Source of the DNA: Haladaptatus halobius
GTDB lineage: Archaea > Halobacteriota > Halobacteria > Halobacteriales > Haladaptataceae
Length of the DNA stretch: 64,000 bases
Assembly (NCBI RefSeq): GCF_020618475.1
Contig: NZ_CP085337.1
Location: 248,001 to 312,000, forward strand
Reading direction: 5' to 3'
The notes beneath the pieces were generated by a model, which saw only the letters and a list, made by a program, of their open reading frames with translations, was not told the DNA's origin and searched no databases. Below are positions 37,902-46,663 of the stretch, piece by piece. Each line of letters opens with the position of its first letter. Position 1 is the first letter of the stretch. The position numbers and the translations under genes are program-made.

Positions 37902-38383
37902 CCGAATCGTTCCGCTAGGTACGAGCCCTTTCGCAATTCCGGTCGTTGGACGAGACGATGTCCGGTGAACGTTGAATGTCGAATCGACTCGCGGTGAAAT
38001 GATAGGGCCACTACGATTGCGTGCTAATTCTAACCACAGTTTTACAAGTAGTGAGTAAGAATAACGAATTGTCGGTCGATAGCAAGTCCGGCGTTCGGTC
38101 GCTCGGTGCCGAGTCGGACGTGTTGTCCAGCGTGGAGGCAAGACGTATGAATGCACCACGCTCGATTGCAATTACGACCGCTGGCCGCGTCGTGCCGTCA
38201 TCGTGGGCCCTGACCGAGTGGCCCAGCTCGCTACCACCGACGCGGCCAGTTCTCGCCCGCAGTGTGGTTCCGTTTTCGTTGGCCTTCAAAAAGGGTGAGC
38301 AGCGCCTACACTCAGCTGTACTCCGCCGAACGGAGCGGTAGCGCGTCCCAAGTGATTTCGGCTGGCAGTCCCAACTCTCAACC
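37902..38383. other. No gene seen
   Basis: Frames on both strands have poor composition. AT-rich sequence around 38020-38075 may hold a promoter for the coiled-coil gene at 38384. Confidence 0.5.
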
Positions 38384-38881
38384 ATGGACGACGAGGACGA
38401 ACCGACGCCGTCGGTCGACGAGTTCGTCGAGTACTGCCGGACGCAGGCTGGTCTCCTGTCGGGGAGCGTCGCGACGATGGCCACGGAAGCCGACGCACTG
38501 CTGGACGACATCGACGAGAAGACGACGGAGATTCGTCGACGTCTTGAAAACCACACGGACGGTGTCGAGGGAACCGCAACACCATCACTGGACGACCGAG
38601 ACGAAACCGAGGTCGACGTCGCGGCGCTAGAGGAACTGGAGGCGGACCTCGAAGCGAAGCAGACGCTCGTCGAAGCCAAACAGACGCGGATATCCGCCTT
38701 TCAGGAGCTGGCCGCCGGTTACACCGACCTCGTCGAGGAGCTTCAGTCGGACGTGGACGACGGTCGAAAGGCGATGAAACGAGTCGTCGAATTCGAATCG
38801 CAGCACGACGCACCGGCCTACTTCGACGACCGCCAGACGGTGTACGAGGCCGCCGCCTCGTCGGATACCGACTCTCCGTAG
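38384..38881 (+). CDS. Acidic coiled-coil haloarchaeal protein
   Basis: The 165-residue product has long Glu/Asp/Lys/Ala-rich helices (about 10-65 and 85-145) of coiled-coil type joined by a polar linker with Thr/Glu/Asp. No catalytic residues or signal are visible. The strong halophilic composition and start ATG after a purine run make it a credible gene. Its function is unknown, possibly structural or as a partner protein. It stands alone. Confidence 0.7.
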   Translation: MDDEDEPTPSVDEFVEYCRTQAGLLSGSVATMATEADALLDDIDEKTTEIRRRLENHTDGVEGTATPSLDDRDETEVDVAALEELEADLEAKQTLVEAKQTRISAFQELAAGYTDLVEELQSDVDDGRKAMKRVVEFESQHDAPAYFDDRQTVYEAAASSDTDSP

Positions 38882-39443
38882 TTGCCGTTTCGATTATCCC
38901 GCCAGTGGCGGTTTCGATAACGCTGTTCGAGATGGGTGCGGTAACAAAAATCGGACGAGCCCTCAGGTCGGGGGACGAATGCGAAAACCTTCCGGGTCCG
39001 AGAGGGGATAAATCGGGTCTCGCTGAACATCGACGGAGCAGGCCGATGAGTATAACTGGACAATATTACGAATCAGTCTGTCTCGTCAGTCATTCTCTCG
39101 GGACGGCGGCGCGCTGGGAACGTTTCGCGGTCGCCTATTCCGTTCTCGTCGCTTCCGCGAGATGGTGGCGGGCGGTTACGAGCGGTCGGTGACCGGAACC
39201 GGGTTAGAGCAACGGTCCGTCGGCGGGAGCGAAGATCCATGGGTGGTTCGAAGGTCGCTCGTAACCGCCACGAGAGTGGTTTCCGCGAAATGTGCCTAAT
39301 AGTTTTGACCGACCTCTCAAAACCGAACGGAACCGTCCGCGGACGGAATCCTTTGCGTTACTACGGTGCCGGGTGACTCGGAATCGGTCGACAACGGACC
39401 GGCAATGCGATCGATGAGCCGCCGGACGCCGCTCTCTCTTGGA
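38882..39443. other. Intergenic with an imperfect inverted repeat
   Basis: No gene. A 14-bp inverted repeat, GGCGGTTACGAGCG, has arms at 39171-39184 and 39256-39269, with further imperfect pairing outward. It could be an old insertion end or a folded transcript end. Nothing else is distinctive. Confidence 0.45.
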
Positions 39444-40023
39444 CTACTCGTTGCCGACCAGCGACCGGAGATGCGCGCGGTTCTGTTCAAACTCTCGTAT
39501 CTCGGTCGGTAATTCGTCGGGGCCGAACCACGCGATATCCGCGATCTCGCCGTGCGTTTCGAGTTCGTCTCCCGCGAGCTCGTCGCCGTCGGTTCGTCGG
39601 GCGGCGAAACCTATCACAGGAATCGGCAACGTCTCCGGCACGCCCAGCGAGAGTTCCATCACTTTGACGAACAGCGCTCCGGTGATGTCACACGTCACCC
39701 CGGTCTCCTCCAGCGTCTCCCGGCGGGCGTTTCGCCCGGTTCTCCCGCTCCCCCGTCGTCTCCCACTCGCCGCGAACCGAACTGGAGACGCACAGGAAGC
39801 GGCCAGCGTCGTCGGTAACGGTGGCACCGGCCGCGTAGGGATAGAACTCGTCGTAGAACTTCGTGGCGCTCTCCGGAAACGTCTCCGCCTGGTGCGGTAA
39901 CGGTGAAACGGTAACCGGATCCAATCGAGTTACGTCTTCCCAGCGGCGCCCGACATCCAGAAGAATCTCCTCTGCACGCTCTCGAACGGCTGCACGCACC
40001 GCGACACGGCGTTCACTAGCCAT
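39444..40023 (-). pseudogene. NUDIX hydrolase, broken within the Nudix box
   Basis: From ATG 40023 the frame gives the N-terminal half (to RGEWETTG). Then one frame reads [10 protein letters not shown] (first part of the Nudix box) and another reads [16 protein letters not shown] to the C-terminus at 39444. Restoring the box GX5EX7REUXEEXGU needs two frame changes near 39760 and 39730 and leaves too few residues between E and RE, so several bases are also missing. The catalytic helix is destroyed. Intact relatives hydrolyse nucleoside diphosphate derivatives. Confidence 0.75.
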
Positions 40024-40190
40024 ACGATAATATTCACGACATATCGGTTGATGGTATCTCTTTTGATATCGGACTAGAATGTTCGGGGGTACCGCTGCGT
40101 TCTTACGCTAGCGGAGATTCGGCAGATCCGTAACTACCGACGAATCCGAAGCGAAGAGCGGTCTTCGCGGCACCGCAGACCGTCACGCGG

Positions 40191-40406
40191 TCACGACGAG
40201 TCCCGCGCCACCTCCAGCGACGCGAAGAAACCGAAGTACGCGACGACGCCGGCGAACAATGACAGGTGGTACGCCCACGTCGGCCCCTGTAACAGGTCGA
40301 AGAGGGCGGAAACGACCGCTACCCAGGCGACGGCGAACGCGAGGTCGACGACCATACCGGATCGATGCTCGCGGACGTGGTCGAGGAGGGTTCCGACGAG
40401 GGGCAC
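40191..40406 (-). CDS. Small two-TM membrane protein of the acetate-transport operon
   Basis: GTG 40406 starts a 71-residue protein with two hydrophobic helices (about 20-38 and 45-64) and a hydrophilic end. It lies 1 bp after the Usp remnant and in line with the symporter genes, the usual order in haloarchaeal acetate-uptake operons. It has no recognised domain. The role may be to assist the symporter, inferred from position only. Confidence 0.6.
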   Translation of the reverse strand: MPLVGTLLDHVREHRSGMVVDLAFAVAWVAVVSALFDLLQGPTWAYHLSLFAGVVAYFGFFASLEVARDSS

Positions 40407-40407
40407 G

Positions 40408-40512
40408 CTACTCGTCCTCCCGTTCGTCCACCACCGAGACCGACCGGTGGGTCGACCGTAGCACGCGCTCGGTGACGCTCCGGTCCGCCGGACCGAGGAT
40501 CCGTTCGTACAC
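40408..40512 (-). pseudogene. Universal stress protein, C-terminal 34 residues only
   Basis: Between the symporter and the small membrane gene, a GTG-started frame of 34 residues reads LGPADRSVTERVLRSTHRSV, the characteristic last helix and strand of a Usp domain. The preceding roughly 110-250 residues of a Usp are absent, so an internal deletion is likely. It could still be translated but would not fold. In comparable operons a full Usp follows the symporter. Confidence 0.6.
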
Positions 40513-40513
40513 G

Positions 40514-42157
40514 TTAGTCGTCCCCCGGCATCCGACCTCCGTCGGTCGAGACGACGTCCTCGGCGCTTTGTTGTTGCCCCATCGGTTCGGGGCTGTGACA
40601 CTGCCGGACGATGCGCTTGATTCGCTCGGGCGGTTCGTCGGTCACCAGCGAGACGCCGATGGTGACGGCGAATACGATGGGCGTTCCGGCGAGTGCGGCC
40701 CCGACTGCGGGGAAGACCTCGGCGTAAGCCGGCACAAGCGGGCCGGCTTCGGTGGCGAGGATGAGTTCGTTGAGGACGGCGGCCGTCCAGATGACGAGTC
40801 CGGTCGTCATCCCGGCGAGGGCACCTTGACGGTTGGCGTTCTCCCACCAGAGACCGAGGAAGAACATCGGGAATAGCACGAGACCGGCCAGCGAGAAGGC
40901 GAGCGCGACCAGTTCGCCGACCAGCGCCGGCGGGTCGAGTGCGGTGACCGTCACGATAGCACCCAGCGCGATGATGGTGATGCGACCGACGACGAGCTGT
41001 TGACGTTGGGTAGCGTCGGGGTTGACGATGTTCGTGTAGATGTCGTGGGCGGCGGCCGACGAGGCGGCGATGAACAGTCCGGCCGTGGTTGCGATGGCCG
41101 CGGCGATACCGCCCGCCGCGACGAGGCCGACGAACCACGTCGGGAGGTTCGCGAGTTGCGCCGCGAGGACGACGATGACGTCGCCTTCCGCCCCGCTCAT
41201 ACCGTTGGCTCCATACACGGGCCCGACTTTGTTCGCGTAGAGGTCGGTTCCGAACGCCGCGAACGCGGGGGCGCTCAGGTACAACAGACAGATGAAAAAC
41301 AGGCCCCAGACGGTCGACCAACGGGCGGTTCGCTCGCTCTTGACCGTGTAGAACCGCACCAGTACGTGCGGAAGCCCGCAGGTGCCGACGATGAGCGAGA
41401 ACGCCGTCGCGATCCACAGGTAGTAGCTACTGCCTTGGAAGGGCGCGGTGAACTCCGAATCGAGCGAACTCAACAGTGCTCCGTACTCGATCTGCGGCAG
41501 GAACGTCGAGTAGCCTTGGGTGAAGCCGACGGCGTAGAGGCCCGCCAAGAACGCCACGATGAGGATGACGTACTGGACGGCCATGTTCTTCGTCGCGCCG
41601 AGCATTCCGGAGAGCGCCAGATAACCGACGGTGATACCCATCATGAGGATGACCATGGTGGCGTAGTCGCCGCCGAAGACGTACAGGCCGACCAGTCCCA
41701 TCCCGCGGGCCTGTCCGACCGAGTAGACGAATCCGATGAGGATCGTCGTCAGCGCCCCGATAGCGCGCGCCGTGTCGGAGTTGAATCGGTCGCCGACGAA
41801 GTCGGGTGCGGTGTACTTTCCGAACCGTCGCATCTGCGCGGCCATGAAGATGAGCAGGACAAAATAACCCGTCGACCAGCCGACCACGAACGCCAGACCG
41901 TAGTAGCCCGACAGCGCGATGAGCGCGGCCATGCCGAGATACGACGCGGCCGACATCCAGTTCGACCCGATTGCCATCCCGTTCTCGACGTTTCCGATAG
42001 AACGACCGGCGACCCACAGTCCCTCCGTGTCCGCGACGCGGAACGCGTACCCGATTCCCAAGAACAACAGTAACATCCCCGAGATCATGATCGCCGGGAT
42101 GATCTTGAACGAGGCGTTGAGCGCGTCCGGAAGAAGCTGCAGCGGTGTGAACGTCAT
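40514..42157 (-). CDS. Sodium:solute symporter (SSS family, acetate/short organic acid)
   Basis: The 547-residue protein has about 13 TM helices. The SSS signature region (GSNWMSAASYLGMAALIAL, GWSTGYFVLLIFMAAQMRRF) and the TAPDFVGDRF segment are clear. It is of the VC_2705 subtype, which always has a small DUF4212 partner, here 4 bp overlapping upstream. Together with two acetyl-CoA synthetases this makes acetate (or a related carboxylate) the most likely substrate, taken up with Na+. The C-terminal tail is acidic and cytosolic. Confidence 0.92.
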   Translation of the reverse strand: MTFTPLQLLPDALNASFKIIPAIMISGMLLLFLGIGYAFRVADTEGLWVAGRSIGNVENGMAIGSNWMSAASYLGMAALIALSGYYGLAFVVGWSTGYFVLLIFMAAQMRRFGKYTAPDFVGDRFNSDTARAIGALTTILIGFVYSVGQARGMGLVGLYVFGGDYATMVILMMGITVGYLALSGMLGATKNMAVQYVILIVAFLAGLYAVGFTQGYSTFLPQIEYGALLSSLDSEFTAPFQGSSYYLWIATAFSLIVGTCGLPHVLVRFYTVKSERTARWSTVWGLFFICLLYLSAPAFAAFGTDLYANKVGPVYGANGMSGAEGDVIVVLAAQLANLPTWFVGLVAAGGIAAAIATTAGLFIAASSAAAHDIYTNIVNPDATQRQQLVVGRITIIALGAIVTVTALDPPALVGELVALAFSLAGLVLFPMFFLGLWWENANRQGALAGMTTGLVIWTAAVLNELILATEAGPLVPAYAEVFPAVGAALAGTPIVFAVTIGVSLVTDEPPERIKRIVRQCHSPEPMGQQQSAEDVVSTDGGRMPGDD

Positions 42158-42582
42158 CGCTCGACCCCTCCGTCGGTCGAGACCGTCTCGGCGTCGGGCG
42201 CCGATTGCTTGGTCGTATGATCGATACCGTACTTCTCGTCCAATTGGTCACGCTTGCGCGCGTAGACGAACGAGAGGACGAGTGCCCCCAGCGGAGAGCC
42301 GATCGCGGTCAGGAAGTAGTGCAGCGGGAAGTCGAGGATGGTGACGCTCGTCATGAAGTCGGTCGCGACGAACGTCGCCGTCACGGGGCCGAAGATGAGT
42401 ATCGCCCACGCGATGAACATCGTCCAAACTATCTTGAGGTGATCCCGCATGAAGGGGGTCGTCGGTTTGAAGATGTTGATTCGAGCATCGAGGTAATCGA
42501 CGGATTCTCGACCGGTTGCGACGCCGCCGTCCGTCTCGATGTCGGTGGTTGCCTCTTCGTCTCGCGTATCGTTGTTTGACAT
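42154..42582 (-). CDS. DUF4212 small subunit of the sodium symporter
   Basis: The product has 142 residues. Residues about 48-68 and 88-110 are TM helices (IVWTMFIAWAILIFGP, LHYFLTAIGSPLGAL), flanked by acidic tails. DUF4212 proteins are obligate small partners of VC_2705-type SSS carriers. The ATG of the symporter overlaps its stop. It lies 35 bp after the acs stop, so acs, DUF4212 and SSS are one operon. Confidence 0.9.
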   Translation of the reverse strand: MSNNDTRDEEATTDIETDGGVATGRESVDYLDARINIFKPTTPFMRDHLKIVWTMFIAWAILIFGPVTATFVATDFMTSVTILDFPLHYFLTAIGSPLGALVLSFVYARKRDQLDEKYGIDHTTKQSAPDAETVSTDGGVER

Positions 42583-42617
42583 TGGTAATCGTTGATCTCC
42601 GTCCGTTTCGAGTCTGT

Positions 42618-44606
42618 TCAGTCGTCTCCCGACGTCGCTATTTCGCGGACGACGTCGGGGTTCCGAAGGGTCGAGGTGTCGCCCAGTTCTTCGCCGTTGG
42701 CGATGTCCTCCAGTAGCCGACGCATGATTTTCCCGGAGCGCGTCTTCGGCAGTTCGGGCGTGAAGATGACCTCCTCGGGGCGGGCGATGGGGCCGATCGC
42801 GTCCTCGACGCCCTCGACGATACGTGAACGGAGTTCTTCGTCGCCGTCGTAACCCTCCTCGGTGATGACGTAGGCGTAGACGGCTTCGCCTTTCACCTCG
42901 TGGCGACCGCCGACGACGGCGGCTTCAGCGACGCCCTCGACGCCGACGATGGCGGACTCTATCTCCATCGTGCCGAGGCGGTGACCTGAGACGTTGAGCA
43001 CGTCGTCCACGCGCCCGAGAACGGTGATGTAGCCGTCGTCGTCTATCTTCGCACCATCTTCGGGGAAGTACACCCAGTCATCCGGGTCGTCGCTCTCGGT
43101 GTCCGAGTACTCGGCCCAGTATTCGGAGACGAAGCGGTCGTCGTTGTCGTAGAGCGTTCTCAGCATCCCCGGCCACGGCTTGTCGACCGTGAGATATCCG
43201 GCCTTTCCGCGGTCGACTTCGTTTCCGTTGGTGTCGACCACGCGGATATCGACTCCTGGGAGCGGCGGGCCAGCAGAGCCGGGTTTCATCGTTCCGATTC
43301 CCGGGAGGGTGGTGACCATCATGCCGCCGGTTTCGGTCTGCCACCACGTGTCCACGATAGGACAGGATTCGTCGCCGATATGTTTGTAGTACCACTTCCA
43401 CGCTCGCGGGTTGATGGGTTCGCCCACGGTTCCGAGCAGGCGGAGCGAGGAGAGGTCGTGCTGTTCGGGGTGCTCGCTCCCCCACTTCATGAACGCGCGA
43501 ATCGCCGTCGGTGCGGTGTAGAGTTGCTCGACGCCGTACTCTTCGACGATTTCCCAGAGGCGGTCTTTCTCGGGGTAGTCCGGCGTCCCCTCGTACATCA
43601 CGCTGGTCGTTCCAAGCGCCAGAGGCCCGTAGACGATGTACGAGTGACCCGTGATCCAGCCGATGTCCGCCGAACACCAGTACGTGTCCTCCGGCTTGAT
43701 ATCCAAGACTGCCCGCGAAGTCCAGGACGCCCACGAGAGGTACCCCGCGGTAGTGTGTTTGACGCCTTTCGGCTCGCCGGTCGTTCCCGAGGTGTACATT
43801 AAAAAGAGCATATCCTCAGCGTCGCGTTCGACCGGGTCGACCTCCGCACCGTCCTGTTCGGCGACGAGGTCGGCGTAGTCGTGCTCGCCGTTCTCCATCG
43901 GGTGGTCGTACTCGTTGCCTAGTCGGTCGACGACCACGACGCCCTCCACGTCGTGGTCGACCTGCGAGAGACCCTCGTCGGCTTTCTCCTTGTGCTGGAG
44001 CGGGTCGCCGCGCCGGTAGTAGCCGTCGCAGGTGACGAGGTACTCCGAGGCGGCCGCGTTCATCCGAGTCGCCAACGCGTCCGCCGAAAACCCGGCGAAG
44101 ACGACGCTGTGTGGAGCGCCGATTCGCGCGCAGGCGAGCATGGCGATGGGTAGCTCCGGCACCATCGGCATGTAGAGTGTGACGATGTCGTCCTCGCCGA
44201 CGCCCAACTCGCGCAAGGACGCCGCGAACTCGTTTACCTCGCGGTGGAGTTCCTCGTAGGTGTACGTGCGGTTGTCCTCGTCAACCGGTTCGCCGACCCA
44301 CTCGATGGCGGTTTCGTCGCCGCGCTCGTCCAAGTGGCGGTCGAGGCAGTTGTGCGAGGCGTTGAGCGATCCGTCCGTGAACCACTCGTAGAACGGTGGG
44401 TTCGAATCGTCGAGGATCGTTTCGTAATCGCTCTCCCAGTCGAGCAGGCGACCCGCTCGCTTCCAACACTCCGGCCAGTTCTCCTCGAACTCCTCGTAGA
44501 TGTTTTCGTCCGTGACGTTTGCCTGCTCGACGAACGACTCGGGGGGTTCGAACCGCTCTCGATCCTCCAGACGCGCCTCGAGTTCGATGGTGTCTCCTTC
44601 GGTCAT
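42618..44606 (-). CDS. acs: Acetyl-CoA synthetase (AMP-forming)
   Basis: This 662-residue ANL enzyme activates acetate with ATP and CoA. Core motifs are complete: YTSGTTGEPKGV (A3 loop with its Lys), VDTWWQTETGG (the Trp limits the acyl pocket to acetate/propionate), GRVDDVLNVSGHRLGT and the C-terminal LPKTRSGKIMRR with the Lys that is acetylated for control in many Acs. It heads the operon with the DUF4212/SSS symporter. A paralogue lies at 46664-48598 with a regulator between. Long stretches are shared with the paralogue at DNA level. Confidence 0.95.
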   Translation of the reverse strand: MTEGDTIELEARLEDRERFEPPESFVEQANVTDENIYEEFEENWPECWKRAGRLLDWESDYETILDDSNPPFYEWFTDGSLNASHNCLDRHLDERGDETAIEWVGEPVDEDNRTYTYEELHREVNEFAASLRELGVGEDDIVTLYMPMVPELPIAMLACARIGAPHSVVFAGFSADALATRMNAAASEYLVTCDGYYRRGDPLQHKEKADEGLSQVDHDVEGVVVVDRLGNEYDHPMENGEHDYADLVAEQDGAEVDPVERDAEDMLFLMYTSGTTGEPKGVKHTTAGYLSWASWTSRAVLDIKPEDTYWCSADIGWITGHSYIVYGPLALGTTSVMYEGTPDYPEKDRLWEIVEEYGVEQLYTAPTAIRAFMKWGSEHPEQHDLSSLRLLGTVGEPINPRAWKWYYKHIGDESCPIVDTWWQTETGGMMVTTLPGIGTMKPGSAGPPLPGVDIRVVDTNGNEVDRGKAGYLTVDKPWPGMLRTLYDNDDRFVSEYWAEYSDTESDDPDDWVYFPEDGAKIDDDGYITVLGRVDDVLNVSGHRLGTMEIESAIVGVEGVAEAAVVGGRHEVKGEAVYAYVITEEGYDGDEELRSRIVEGVEDAIGPIARPEEVIFTPELPKTRSGKIMRRLLEDIANGEELGDTSTLRNPDVVREIATSGDD

Positions 44607-44766
44607 GCGCCAGGTTCACAACCCTCATTTTTCTATATAAGTGGTGGAGCTAACTATACTAAATGCCTCTATCCGCATCGTAGCGGCGTCAGAACTGAGG
44701 TTTTGTGATTCCGGCGGTGTCGGACGACGCTCTCCCGCCGCCACCTTCATCGGCGAGATTAAATAA

Positions 44767-46524
44767 TTAGTGTCGACCGACATCCGACGACCGGTGGTCG
44801 ATCTCCTCGAATACGGTGTCGAACACTTTCTGCTGCGCCTTTCGGAGATGGTTGTGGAGCGTCGGCGAGGAGACGCCCATCGAAGCCGCGAGTTCTTCGG
44901 CCGTACTCCCGCGAGGCCACTCGAAGTATCCCGCGAGATAGGCAGCCCGGAGAACCGTCTGCTGGCGATCCGTCAGCCGATCGTGTACTGTTTGCTGGAC
45001 GCTGACCGCGCTCCGAGCGGGCTCTTGGATCTCTCCCTTCGACTGCAAGTTCGTCTCGGGGAACGCCTCCTCGACAGCCTCGACGACGCGGCGGACGTCG
45101 ACGTGCTGTGAGAAGACCCCCGAAACGTCGAGGACGCCCGCCTCGACCGAGAGTTCGCGGACGGTTCCACCGCGTTCGGCGAGAACCGTCGCGAGCGACT
45201 GGCCGGAGACGACGAACTCGAAGAGAGCGTCGTCTCCGTAGTCGCGGACAAGACGAGCGTCCTCGACGGCGTCTGTCGCTGTCACCTTGTCGAGAACGTC
45301 CCCGACAGCGGCCTCGCTGGCCGTAACGAAGTAGAGTAGCGAGTGATCCTCGATTGGGACAACGCCTTGGAGGGTGAAGCGACAGCCGAGTTCGGCCGAG
45401 GCGCTCACGAGGAATACGCCGCTGTCGGTACTCCGCAACGAAAGCACCACGCCGGTGTCCGCCAAGAGCAAGCGCTTGCGCGCAATGGACGTGATGGTTC
45501 GACCGACGCGTCGACCGACGTCCGCGAGCAGCGTTCGATCCACCGACCGAAACGAGTCGTTGGCAATGCACAGTAGACCGTGGACGGTCTCGCTCGATCG
45601 GAGGGGCGTGATGGCGAACGAACACTGCGACAGCGACCCGTCGGACGGTTCTTCGATGATCGTCACGTCGGCCGTCTTGCCTTCCGTTAACGCGCCGGTT
45701 CCGCGGCGGACGGCGCTGGGAACGTCGCCGTCGATTCGCGCTGGCACGGCGCTCGTCCGAGGAGTGCCGCTCTCGTCGCAGATCCAAACGGCGCGGTACA
45801 CGTCGGTGAGGTGCTCACAAGCGGCTCTTTCTACGTCTTCGCCCGTGGATGCCTCCTCGAACGCCTGCCCGAGCGCGTCCATGCACGCGAGAAGTTCGGT
45901 GCTACGAGAATCCTCACCGTTGTCGGGGCGGTCGTCGAGGCCGTCGTGGCCGTCGTGGCCGCGCCCACGACCTCGTGGCTGGTTTGCGAAGGCGTCAATG
46001 ACTTCGGCCGTGGTCGGAGTATCGAGGTACGGAGCGAGGCTCTCGAGGCTCTTCCACCCGCCGACGGCCTGAACCGCTCGCGGGTCGATCTTCTCCTCGA
46101 CGAGGTGCCGCCACGCGAAGTACTTACGCAGGTCGCGGCAGGTGACATCACGGAGGCCGTCGACCCGGTCTGCCACGTCGCCGACGAGCATCTGGACGCG
46201 CCGAGGTGAGACGGTGATGAACGGGTCGTGCCGGCCTACGTCGTTCGCGGTGGCGAACTTTCGGAGGTCGTGGGCGATCTCAGGCGGGACGTACGCTTCC
46301 CGCGTTTCGCCGTTTCCTTCAGGAACTGTGAGGAGATGGAAGCGCTCGTCGTCGTGCTCGTGTGCGCGGAGGTCGGCGGGGCGAATGCGCGTCAGTTCCG
46401 AGGGACGGAGTCCGACCCGCCCCGCCAGCGCCACAACGAGGTCTTCACGATACGTTTCAGTTCCGCGACGGAGGCGCTCGTACTCCGCCGTTGTCAGGTA
46501 CTGGCCATCTCCCTCGCGGCGCAT
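44767..46524 (-). CDS. Recombinase-like / GAF-like / HTH-10 fusion regulator
   Basis: The start at 46524 (MRREGDGQYLTTAEYERLRRG) gives 585 residues. Residues about 10-195 resemble a tyrosine-recombinase catalytic domain. Arg in GRVGLRPSELTRI, Arg in CRDLRKYFAWR, Trp in VGGWKS and Tyr in LAPYLD are kept, but the usual HxLRH histidines are not, so it is probably a DNA-binding relic. Residues about 225-385 are GAF-like, about 390-530 the Bat sensor-like part, and about 535-580 the HTH-10 (LTDRQQTVLRAAYLAGYFE). Placed between two acs genes, it most likely controls acetate metabolism. Confidence 0.85.
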   Translation of the reverse strand: MRREGDGQYLTTAEYERLRRGTETYREDLVVALAGRVGLRPSELTRIRPADLRAHEHDDERFHLLTVPEGNGETREAYVPPEIAHDLRKFATANDVGRHDPFITVSPRRVQMLVGDVADRVDGLRDVTCRDLRKYFAWRHLVEEKIDPRAVQAVGGWKSLESLAPYLDTPTTAEVIDAFANQPRGRGRGHDGHDGLDDRPDNGEDSRSTELLACMDALGQAFEEASTGEDVERAACEHLTDVYRAVWICDESGTPRTSAVPARIDGDVPSAVRRGTGALTEGKTADVTIIEEPSDGSLSQCSFAITPLRSSETVHGLLCIANDSFRSVDRTLLADVGRRVGRTITSIARKRLLLADTGVVLSLRSTDSGVFLVSASAELGCRFTLQGVVPIEDHSLLYFVTASEAAVGDVLDKVTATDAVEDARLVRDYGDDALFEFVVSGQSLATVLAERGGTVRELSVEAGVLDVSGVFSQHVDVRRVVEAVEEAFPETNLQSKGEIQEPARSAVSVQQTVHDRLTDRQQTVLRAAYLAGYFEWPRGSTAEELAASMGVSSPTLHNHLRKAQQKVFDTVFEEIDHRSSDVGRH

Positions 46525-46663
46525 TACGTTTCGTCTTCTCTCAAAGAGACGAATAAATGTTCGGCAAACTCCGCAAATTTTGCGTCGAAATACTCGAACT
46601 ACCGTCTGAATGCGTTCGACAGCCGAGTATCGGGGTTTCTCCTTGTTGAGGACGAGCGAATCG

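Noticed and set aside
36516..38171. 551-codon open frame on the minus strand
   Set aside because: It is antisense to the intact GH3 gene, basic in composition and without domains.
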